The position numbers were made by a program, and so were the translations under genes. Source: Lasiosphaeria ovina (Eukaryota > Ascomycota > Sordariomycetes > Sordariales > Lasiosphaeriaceae). From it: 64,000 bases of DNA. Below are positions 56,151 through 64,000 of this stretch, piece after piece (positions within the stretch are counted from its first letter, which is position 1; each line of letters starts with the position of its first letter). Below the pieces are notes generated by a model, which ran no database searches, had not been told where the DNA came from, and saw nothing but the letters and a program-made list of their open reading frames with translations. Location: NCBI GenBank assembly GCA_033439765.1, contig JAULSN010000003.1, positions 5,146,001 to 5,210,000 of the forward strand. Direction: 5' to 3'.

Positions 56151-56378
56151 TAGATCTTTCTTCTGAATGCCTCCGTGGTTACATGCCACACGTGGTTGAT
56201 TAACAAATACGCCTTATTGTTCTGTCTCCTATTGTTGTCCTAACGCCGAGTCCTTTGTCGGCAGACGTAAATCTTTCTTCCGAACGCCCCACGACCCCAC
56301 ATCACAGGGGGTCAATAAACGAACGCGGCCATTGTCCTGTCTCCTATTGTTCTTCTCCGCCATGGCCATCGTCAGCAG
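56151..56378. repeat. Imperfect tandem duplication, about 114-bp unit
   Basis: Unit one (56151-56264) and unit two (56265-56378) share GATCTTTCTTCTGAATGCC / AAATCTTTCTTCCGAACGCC openings, a GGTTGATTAACAAATACG / GGTCAATAAACGAACGCG middle and CTGTCTCCTATTGTT near the end, closing with GTCGGCAG / GTCAGCAG. The second unit runs into the 3' end of the next minus-strand ORF. Confidence 0.7.
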
Positions 56379-56978
56379 AGGTCTCGGGTTCTGGCCTTGG
56401 GCTTGTGTATGGTGACCATTTGATTTTTCTCGTCCCATCTGAAAGGATCAAAATATTTGGCGGCGGTCAGAAAAATAACCGCCTTGAGAGCCGGTACGTC
56501 GCCTTTGAGTGATTGTGGTGCCGTGTCTAGGCCGCGGGGGTCTTTCTCTAGCTCATTCCTCATCTTCCTGCCCATGCATTGCTTCGCATAGTCCTCAAAC
56601 GGGCTATGGGAAGCCTCCTTCCTTCTTACGTATGCCCCAATCACAGCATAGATTTCAATTGCGCTCTGGTCGGTTAGCGCTCCAACTCTATGCAGCATTC
56701 GGATGAGGGGCGCCAGGCGCACGTTGGGGTCTGCTGGGGCATCCAGTACCCCCCACGCGCTTTCTTCTCGACCGAGCCTGTCGTATATGTCGGTCCAGCG
56801 CTGTGACACAAAGAACTGCCACGCTTCTGGGTCGAATCGAATAGGTGGAGGGCCGAGCTGTATCGTATCGGCGGGCAAGTTGGTCACAGAGAGCAACGAG
56901 CTCTTTGGCTCGCCTTTCGGTCGCGGGGCTCATAACCCTTTGGCTATTTCTATTCTCGTTAGAAGACCTAGCAGCCAT
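56372..56978 (-). pseudogene. Unknown protein, probably frameshifted
   Basis: The frame from ATG 56978 (MAARSSNENRNSQRVMSPAT ... ELVALCDQLARRYDT) and the following frame (PPPIRFDPEAWQFFVSQRWT ... YAKQCMGRKMRNELEKDP, to TAG 56372) overlap near 56850-56895 and look like two halves of one protein of about 200 residues split by a one-base shift. No GT-AG intron of usual size fits the junction. Segments are helical and charged; no family recognised. The 3' end touches the tandem duplication. Confidence 0.4.
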
Positions 56979-57714
56979 TAGCGGGTCTTAAAGGCGTCCC
57001 TGATCTTTTCCAGGATCGCCATGCTCGACATCTTTGTCAGGGGTAAGGTTATAGTTATAAGCTTAAATGTTACGAATCCCGGTTCGTACTAGGTGCCCTG
57101 TAGGACCCCAGTACGAGTGGGGTCACTCGGCTAATAAGTAGAAACTGCAGAGTGCTTAGCGGGCGCCGGAGGCTTGGCACTGAGCAGTTGTGCTCAGTGG
57201 TCCTAGCTGCTCAGCACTTAAGTAGGTAAGCAACGAGGCCAGGGACAGGCCCCTAATTGGCCCACTTATATAGATATATACGATGACCGTGTCCACGGTA
57301 TTCGATAGAGCTTACACAAGTGGTGCTTCCTCAGGCACGTCAGCCACCGCCCACGCGACCCGCTGTCCGCCTTGGGCTTTCATTAGCACCCCCTAATACA
57401 GGTTCTGAAATCCCGCTAGCATTCGCGTTTATTGGCCATGCCAAACTGCCTCGTGGCCTGCCTGCAGCACTCAAGTAGTTGGGGAACCCCCGACAACGGT
57501 CGGCGCCTAGTATAAATACTCGACCTCACATCTAATTTTAAGGCTGGCATGCTTTTAAGACAGCACCCAACGCTTCTGGCACACTTTACAAAATCCTCCT
57601 ATCTACCATTCAACTTGTCCCATTTTCCGTCCCCGTTTTCTTCCTCAGCCACCACGTCTCCAATTTACGCGATCCCATTGCAAGGGCACTATCACCACTA
57701 TATCTGACAATAAG
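56979..57714. other. Intergenic with hairpin; promoter of the Lyc1-like gene
   Basis: A perfect 9-bp stem with 4-nt loop (CACTGAGCA GTTG TGCTCAGTG) lies at 57178-57199. No gene seen. The last 200 bp are C/T-rich leader. Confidence 0.5.
57511..57518 (+). promoter_or_regulatory. TATA box of the Lyc1-like gene
   Basis: TATAAATA in CCTAGTATAAATACTCG, about 200 bp before ATG 57715. Confidence 0.55.
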
Positions 57715-58240
57715 ATGGCCAGGAAGCGCAGCTTGACCATCTCCGATGTCCACTTTAGCGAGGCGACGGACCGACAGCGCACGCTATCGTGGGAGCTCAA
57801 CGGCGCGTCTTGGGCGCCTCCCATGACGCTGGAAGATTATGTTGGCCGCGAGAAGACCTTGTCCGAGACGGCACTCTCTGCGAATGGAGGCACCAGATAC
57901 TGGGTTCTCACCCCCAAGGACGACCCCGACACAATCGTGTCGGCCTGCGAGGTGACGGCCAAGAAAGTCCTTGTCGCCGACACCGCTGGAAGCCGCATCG
58001 TCGACTCGTATTCCGTCGCCAGCGTCTTCACCGCCCCTGAGTTCCGCGAGCGAGGCATGGCTGGCTATATGTTGAAGGAGGTGCAGAAATTGGTCGACGA
58101 GAAGACGGAGTGCGGCGCCCTGTACAGCGACATTGGCAGGATATACTACACGAACCTGGGCTGGATTGACTTTCGAAGCCCCCAGCTTGTCTTCAACCTC
58201 AGCCACGCCCAGGACTCGGATTCGACCGCCACACCACCTC

Positions 58241-58281
<41 letters not shown>

Positions 58282-58860
58282 GCCGTGTCTCTCCTTGCTG
58301 AGAGCGAAGTCGCGGCTCTCTGCGACAAGGACATTCTCGCATTGAAGCAGAAATTTCAACGCCTTGCCGAGACAAAAGATGGCAAGACACACATCGCCTT
58401 CCTCCCGACCTTTACCCAGTGCTCGTGGCATTTTGCGCGCGACGCATATGTGACCAAGGCCGTGGCTGGCGGGCGCGAACCTCGACACCGCGGCGCTCAG
58501 ACTCTCGACGGAGCTAGCTGGTTGTACTGGGACCACGACCTTCGAGAGAAGAAGCTCAAGGTCCAGCGCATCGTCACCAGCAACACCGACAGCCCGGATA
58601 AGCGAGCCGCTGATATCAAGAATCTCCTAGAGGCTGCACTGACTGAGGCGCGCGCCTGGGGCTTGCCCAAGCTACTTGTGTGGAACCCCGGCAGTGAGAT
58701 CGGTGCTGCGGCCACGGGCATCTGGCGCGAATCGGACGGCAAGCTGCAGCTGATTTTTGAGGAGAGGGAAGACGGCTCAATCCCCAGCCTCCGCTGGAAG
58801 AACGGAGACAGGTCCCGCGAAACAGTGTGGGAGGACAACGAATACTTTTCATGGTGCTGA
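57715..58860 (+). CDS. Lyc1-like GNAT acetyltransferase
   Basis: One exon, 381 residues, ATG 57715 (MARKRSLTISDVHFSEATD). Diagnostic blocks: QRTLSWELNGASWAPPMTL, YWVLTPKDDPDTIVSACEV, the acetyl-CoA region ASVFTAPEFRERGMAGYML, ALYSDIGRIYYTNLGWIDF, ALKQKFQR, FLPTFTQCSWHFARD, GASWLYWDHD and LLVWNPGSE. This is the family of Yarrowia Lyc1 lysine N6-acetyltransferase and relatives; the substrate here is inferred. A poly-Ser tract of about 13 residues sits in the loop after the GNAT core, coded by pure AGC repeats. ERGMAGYMLKE carries the R/QxxGxG/A motif with Met in the first variable position. Confidence 0.87.
58243..58280 (+). repeat. (AGC)n microsatellite coding poly-Ser
   Basis: About 12-13 uninterrupted AGC codons in the Lyc1-like gene, flanked by Pro codons upstream and AVSLL downstream. 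Pure repeats of this kind often vary in length between strains. Confidence 0.9.
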
Positions 58861-59188
58861 AAACAAAATCTACTTTAATTGATGGCAGCAACCGAACTTT
58901 GTGAAGCACAACCAAGGGAAGAAAAGGGATCCAAGTGATACGGGATATGATAGCGCCTACGAAATTGGGATAGATCTATCGATGACAGGAATATTAGGCT
59001 ACGTCTGTCGTCTTTGGGTTTCCCTTTGTGCCTCTGCCAACTATGCCATCTCTGTAATCTCGGATTCCAGCAATGCTTCAACAACAAAGCCGAATCCTAC
59101 AAAGAGTGCCTCGATAATACCTTCGATAACAAACCCCTCCTGCCCTGACATTGTCCCCTTCCAGTCGCTTTCCGGCCCAAGCTGACCC
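58861..59188. other. Convergent intergenic stretch
   Basis: Between the Lyc1-like stop and the end of the degraded minus-strand gene. No gene or repeat recognised. Confidence 0.4.
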
Positions 59189-60289
59189 TCAAGCAGCCGT
59201 ATCACGGCTACGCTCGCCTGCCGCGCATTCCTTGTCGGTATTTCGGAAAAGGCATCCAGCGCCCTCCCCCACGGCCGCAGGCACAGACGTGCAGAACATG
59301 GACTCGGCGCCCGGGCTCATGGCAGCCGCCATGCGGGCGTCGGTCGTGGTCAGGGATGGGTGGACGTCATAGGCGCCGTCGAGGTCGGTGGCGTCGTCCA
59401 CCGTCACGAACCCTTCGTGAAGGGATGGATGATGGTGACGCAGATGGGCAGCGGGCCGTCCCACGCCCGTGTCGTCTTAACAAACTTTTCCACCACGGCA
59501 AACTCGTCCGGACCGACAGACCCCATGCTGATATAGATCAAACACCCGCCCAGCACACGCATCAAGTGCGCGAACAAGTCCCACAGCGCCGTGACGCTCG
59601 CCCGGGCCCGCGTGAACATGCGCGTATCGAGGTTGTGCTCGACCAGGCTGGCGGGCCGCTGCTGGAGGACCTGGAAGATGAGCGACGCGATGGCCGCCTG
59701 CACCGTCAAGCCCTTTGCCCGGATCAGAAACGCCGACGGGACGTGGGGGGACTGCGCCCGCTGTTACGCCGCCCACTGCAGCGCGTGCTGCGCATCCGGC
59801 GCGTCGCACAGCCCTTGGGTCAGTCGTGTCGCCGCGCTGAGCCCGGACGGCAGGAACCGCCTCTCCTCGTCGAACCACTGCTTCCACGCCCCCGACGTCA
59901 CCCCGTACATTGCCGCCAGTGACTCGTGCTAGCTGGCTTGTTCTTCGAACCCCTGGAAGAACGTCCCCTTGATGTGCAGGAATATGTCGGGCACTTGGCC
60001 GTCTGGTATGTCTGCACTCCCCGGGGAAAGAGAGGGAGAGAAAGAGGAGGGGCCCCAGATCAGGGGTAAGGAAGAAAAAGAAGTCGGCCTGAGAGAAGCC
60101 CGTCAAAACCCCTTGGTAGTGGTGCAGCACGTCGACGAGCTTGGACACGTGGCCCTTGTCCAGTGACGGCGACTGTGCGAACAGCTCCAGCGCCGTCGCG
60201 GCCACATCAAGTTCGGTCTTGAACCCAAACAACAACGAACTATTTGGACGGCATCGAGACGTCAAGCCTGAGAACATACTCTGGTACAC
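59189..60289 (-). pseudogene. Unknown fungal protein family, broken by two stops and a frameshift
   Basis: Minus-strand pieces read in order: FKTELDVAATALELFAQSPS, VLHHYQGVLTGFSQADFFF, DGQVPDIFLHIKGTFFQGFE, stop, HESLAAMYG, LTQGLCDAPDAQHALQWAA, stop, SLIFQVLQQRPASLVEHNLD, RASVTALWDLFAHLMRVLGG, YISMGSVGPDEFAVVEKFVK, then after a one-base loss in HPF(N)E, GFVTVDDATDLDGAYDVHPS. Stops are TAG 59929-59931 and TAA 59764-59766, both in the main frame. The shift is near 59430. It looks like a conserved protein of repeat-rich fungi, but I cannot name the family. The 5' end abuts the plus-strand kinase relic near 60249. Confidence 0.55.
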
Positions 60290-60618
60290 GGGGAATGGTG
60301 ATGTCGATGGTCACCACCACCCTTTAGCATTAGAGCTAGGAAACTTGCTTTTCTGACTTCGGACCAAGCTCGCTCAACCATAAGGCACTCGTTCCGGCAT
60401 CGGTTATGGGGATCTTCTATGCACGACATCCTACGCACTCCCCCGAGAGTATTCTCCGCGACGAGAAAGTATCGCGGTCCATTGATATCTGGTCGCTGGG
60501 GTGTGTACTTCTGGAGTTTGTGTCCTGGATTATTGGTGGCCCCAATTTGGTAGAGCAGTTCATGAACAATCGGCTTTCGCCTCATCCGGGATCAGAACCC
60601 AAACGAGCCTCGAACTAG
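60249..60618 (+). pseudogene. Protein kinase fragment
   Basis: RHRDVKPENILWY (catalytic loop) at 60249-60287 and, after at least one frameshift, HSPESILRDEKVSRSIDIWS then LGCVLLEFVSWIIGG (60440-60545; APE-like motif and DxWSLGCVLLE subdomain IX). The N-lobe, the Gly-rich loop and the DFG motif are missing. The fragment starts abruptly at the 5' end of the antisense gene, so it probably arrived by rearrangement. Confidence 0.7.
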
Positions 60619-61329
60619 GTTGAGGAATTCGTACGTGTGCTTACCAGGGACCACATCGCCCCTTGAGGGGAGCGGATTCAGACCGGGGTGGGGGGAAGGG
60701 GGGGGACGTAAAGACCGCCGATCGCCGCCAAGGATTTCAGGTTTGGCCAACTTTGGCCGACCAGAGCCGGCTTTCGTCATGCTCACGATCCGAATTGCCG
60801 TAAATCCGTCACCAACCTAGTGCCGACCCAGACCTCTACCGATGCGGCCCGCTGCCGACGGGCTTTGAGATTTCTGTGAACTTTGCTGACTGTGTTCACT
60901 GTTTAATTGTCATGTTGCCGATATGTCAGGGGTCTAAACAACCCAAAACCATGCCAGGGAGATGTTTTAAACCCGTAGCTTTGTACTGCATATTGGGGCT
61001 TGGTTGGGCCGCCTCCTCGAGAAACCGGTTGCCCTGACAGGAATGCATGCCCTCGAAGTCTGAGAAGCAACAAGCCTCAGGCTGAATAGTTCACTGAAAG
61101 ATTATCACACACGTTATGGATTTCTGGCTTCATTGACACTATCCGAGCCTGCAACCCTTGTCAAACTTGTGTTGCTGGCCGAGATAGTAGTCCTAGCTCT
61201 GGCGCATATCTTTAAACGATGTTTTGTCTCCTCCCTCCATCGCACAGGGTCGCGGTCCTGGCAGAAACTGACAATGTCCCAATCCGCTGTGATCTACCTG
61301 CTACTGGGGCAGTGCAGCCTCCCTCCCGC
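60619..61329. other. Intergenic, no gene seen
   Basis: Contains a G-rich run (GGGGTGGGGGGAAGGGGGGG) near 60687-60706. No ORF with coding character. Confidence 0.45.
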
Positions 61330-61839
61330 TCAGCCATCAAACGCCTTCTGCAACTCTTCAATATTGAGCTTCTTCATCCCCATCATAGCCTTCATGGCGC
61401 GATCCGACTTCTCTCGCTGGGGACTGCTGAGAAGCTGCTTGAGCACAGCCGGTATGACCTGCCACGACACGCCGAACTTGTCCTGCAGCCATCCGCACTG
61501 CTGATGGGCCGCGTCACCGCCCTCGGTGAGCTTGTCCCAGTAGTAGTCGACCTCGGCCTGGTCGGCGCAGTCAATTTGGAAGGACACTGCCGCCGAGTGC
61601 GAGAACTGCGGGCCGCCGTTGAGTGCAGTGAATTTGTGCTGGCCGTTGAGCAGCTCAAAGGCCACGATCATGACACTGCCGGGTGCCTGCCCATGCTGTG
61701 CTTGGCCGGCCTCTGTGTAACGTTGAGTGTGTGTGACTTTGGAGTCGGGAAAAATGGCGACGTAGAAGTTGGCTGCGTCCTCGGCCTGGCCATCAAACCA
61801 CAACCCTGTGGTAATCTTGTTTGTACTCACGGTCGTCAT
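61330..61839 (-). CDS. PhnB-like VOC-superfamily protein
   Basis: One exon of 169 residues from ATG 61839 (MTTVSTNKITTGLWFDGQAE). The pattern ITTGLWFDGQAEDAANFYVA, FPDSKV, QRYTEAG, VMIVAFELLNGQHKFTALNG, FSHSAAVSFQIDC, VDYYWDKLTEGGDAAHQQCG, WLQDKFGVSWQVIP is that of the PhnB-like / 3-demethylubiquinone-9 3-methyltransferase-named family (PF06983). That is a glyoxalase-bleomycin resistance fold, often without known substrate. Length and full domain suggest an intact gene amid degraded neighbours. Confidence 0.9.
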   Translation of the reverse strand: MTTVSTNKITTGLWFDGQAEDAANFYVAIFPDSKVTHTQRYTEAGQAQHGQAPGSVMIVAFELLNGQHKFTALNGGPQFSHSAAVSFQIDCADQAEVDYYWDKLTEGGDAAHQQCGWLQDKFGVSWQVIPAVLKQLLSSPQREKSDRAMKAMMGMKKLNIEELQKAFDG

Positions 61840-62639
61840 GGTGGCGGTGGGATAGTGGGCGTTTGCGGAAGCGGGCTCTTGTTCTGTGCTGGGTAAGTGC
61901 GAATGTCTGGGAATGTGGGAAGGACAGAACGCACTCCTTTATGCTAGAATGCCTTGGACGCGGGCATCTAGATTCGGCACTAGCGTGACAGCGTCGACTG
62001 GGACCATGGTTGGTCTTAGGCAACAACAGGACGCCAAGGCAGATCCTGAGCACAAAGTTGCGGTGTGCGGGAACGAGTGGCCCTAATTGTTTCAGTTTAA
62101 CCCGCGGTGGGCGCGTCAAGCGTCAATCGCGAAGCCGCTTGGTCACTTGGCGCGTTGGTGGCGCGCAGTCACATGCATCTCTTGCACCAGTCACGGCCAA
62201 TGTTCTTCCGTGCTGACAGTTACTCACTGGCCTAGTTTCTAGTCCCCTGAACCCAGGCCCAGGGACGGGCGTGGGGTACGGTACGTTTTCTGCCGGCAAA
62301 AGATGTATGTACCGATAATGGTGGAAACGATACGAACCCAAAACGGCTGTGCTAGATTTGGTATGTATCCGTTTCGCCGGCAGAAATTTGCGTCATAGTC
62401 TCGCCGCAGGTCTACGTACTACCAATAGAATCACGCAGTTGCATTCCAGTTAATTTCACCGAATCCAGTGTGTCGTGTTTCTGACACCACTCAACATCCG
62501 CCAAAACTAATCATTACTAGACAGAACATCATTTTTTAACGTAGGTACCGTTGCCACGTCTGCCTATATACTCAGTCTACTACTATTTGCAGAGCCACCA
62601 CAGCGGACCCAACTCAAAACGATTTGGCTAAGGTGCTAA
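61840..62639. other. Intergenic; short inverted repeat
   Basis: TTTCTGCCGGC near 62290 and its reverse complement GCCGGCAGAAA near 62380 flank about 80 bp, perhaps a small element or a regulatory dyad. No gene seen. Confidence 0.4.
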
Positions 62640-63130
62640 CCGAGTACCACAAGTACAGTATCCTGAGGCTGACAATTAAACCGGGACTTCTGCCTAGGAT
62701 TGCTTTCGGTCAAGATACCATTCAAAGAAGGAGCCAAGCTCAAGTTCAGCAAGGTCTGCAACCTTACACTGGCACAACACTTGCCGTTGAAGGAGTACCT
62801 TGAGGATCACTTCGCGAGAGGAGTGATCCAGGAGTCATACTCGGAGTGCGCCTTACTAATGATGTTTGTACCTCAGAAAGACGGCAAGCTTCGACTAGAA
62901 CTAGTTGTGGACTTCCGATAGCTTAATAACCTTACTATTAAGGACCGCTACCCGTTACTACTTATTGCCGAAATGAGGGATCGGTGCCAAATAATTCATC
63001 AAACTCGATATGTCCAGTAGGTATCATTATATTAGGATGGCGGAAAACTCACAGCACCTCACCGCGTTTCGGACCAATTAGGGACTCTACGAGTTCCTCG
63101 GGGAACTCTGTCCCAATGCACTCGTGCCTC
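62640..63130 (+). mobile_element. Ty3/gypsy reverse transcriptase relic
   Basis: Plus-strand blocks in order: LPLKEYLEDHFARGVIQESY, FVPQKDGKLRLELVVDFR, stop, LNNLTIKDRYPLLLIAEM, frameshift, then YHYIRMAE, LTAFRTN, stop, GLYEFLG. These are the gypsy RT fingers and palm start (VPKKDGKLRLCVDYRxLN, KNRYPLPLI, FRTRYGxYEF). Only about 450 bp remain. It is in the opposite direction to the large element at 1-5221. Homology ends before a C-rich run at 63150-63175. Confidence 0.85.
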
Positions 63131-63428
63131 AGGCAGAATCTGCCTTGACCTCCCCCCCCTCCCCCCCCCCCCAAACAACGTAAGGCTCTCGCGTATGCCC
63201 CGCTTCTTAACTCTATCCTTCTTCCCGACATCGACAGCCGTTATCTGCGTTATCTGGTAAGCGCTTCTTCCGCAGATATGCTTGATACAGGTAGTTTCAA
63301 GTGGCTAACGCATCCGGACCATCATAGCGCAACCGCTCACGAGTTGGCGCAATACACTACGCAAGAGCGCTTCAACTTGCATCCCGAGACTCACAGTCAC
63401 GGCCTCTCAGCCCAACGACCTCGTAGCC

Positions 63429-63978
63429 GACTCGAGGCTCGAAAGCATCGTCAACGATACCCACACTATCCACACCTTCTACGAATCAAATCCGACTACG
63501 GGAAACCGACATATGAAACGAGAAGAGAGATGGACTTGGAAACGAGATCTCGGGCGGGGGGGATACGGTACCGTCCGTCTTGAGACGTCGCAATCCGGTG
63601 ACCAAACTCGCGTCCGGGCTATCAAAGAGATTCGTAGAACAAAGGATACCTCGTCCGGGGACTTCATACGGGAGTTGGAAGCTATTGCCAAGTTCTCCGG
63701 ACGACGAGTAAGCATCAAGCCCGGATTCTATACGTGCCAACGAGGTAGTACTTGCTAAGAGTTGATAGTATCGACATTACTTCGTACGTTCCTACGGCTG
63801 GTACGAGACAGATCAAGCCATCTTCATAGCGATGGAGTACATCGAGTTCGGGGATTTACACCTATATCTTGACGCTCCCTTTCCTAAGATAGAGGCTGGT
63901 CTCATTGCTGGGCAGCTCGTCGAGGGACTGCGTTTCATACACCAAAATGGGTTTATTCACCGGGATGTAAAACCACAG
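63429..63978 (+). CDS. Serine/threonine protein kinase, 5' part, cut by window end
   Basis: In-frame sequence from about 63429 (DSRLESIVNDTHTIHTFYES) leads to TWKRDLGRGGYGTVRLE (Gly-rich loop) and RAIKEIRR (VAIK-like Lys). An intron at 63708-63768 (GTAAGC ... TTGATAG) joins in phase to YRHYFVRSYGWYETDQAIFI, AMEYIEFGDLHLYL and GFIHRDVKPQ (catalytic HRD). The exon ends at 63978 with GTAAGG, so the next exon lies past the window. N-lobe and catalytic loop look intact. The true start is not resolved; upstream sequence stays open in this frame and ATG 63513 would be too short. The family is a fungal kinase group with Gln in place of the usual Glu/Asn after KP. Confidence 0.75.
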
Positions 63979-64000
63979 GTAAGGCCTAACATACGTCTTA

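Overview
The window is nuclear DNA of a filamentous ascomycete (Pezizomycotina, most likely Sordariomycetes; the class is an inference). The evidence is short GT-AG introns (about 50-135 bp) with CTAAC-type branch sites, a HET domain, DUF1399/GRDP, HNH_2-type and patatin families typical of these fungi, an Spt10 homologue, and the mark of repeat-induced point mutation (RIP): loss of CpA/TpG, and TAG/TAA stops where Trp or Gln is expected. No CRISPR array, prokaryotic operon or intact tRNA/rRNA gene was found.

Layout. 1-5221: minus-strand Ty3/gypsy element, saturated with RIP except near its gag start. 5595-8535: HET-ankyrin gene with about eleven near-identical repeats, cut by RIP-type stops. 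9280-11640: broken GRDP gene. 11910-12526: GNAT. 13162-13877: possible barnase-fold RNase. 15084-16931: NAD(P)-binding protein and an unknown. 17503-19253: broken ACMSD-like amidohydrolase. 21358-22070: VapA-fold gene with one internal TAG. 22460-24608: NodB deacetylase and a duplicated Cys-rich surface protein. 25942-27864: MFS transporter. 28501-30145: SET protein with a novel tandem motif.

The core block follows: RPS26 and ubiquitin-S27a (divergent), GH18 chitinase, an HNH_2-type gene erased by RIP (35328-36905), CCT7, Spt10, a patatin relic, mitochondrial uS2m, and a CBS-PB1 membrane protein. 51518-58860 holds a one-pass membrane protein, a small secreted eight-Cys protein, unknowns, a MITE-like element, a tandem duplication and a Lyc1-like acetyltransferase. 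59189-64000 is degenerate: a broken unknown gene, a kinase relic, a PhnB-like gene, a second gypsy relic and the 5' part of a kinase gene running off the end.

The main theme is intact housekeeping genes between accessory genes carrying only a few lesions, most of them C-to-T in CpA context or single-base indels. Several broken genes belong to families linked to fungal non-self recognition (HET-ANK, patatin, HNH, kinase). All exon boundaries were read by eye from splice signals and frame; no search was run.
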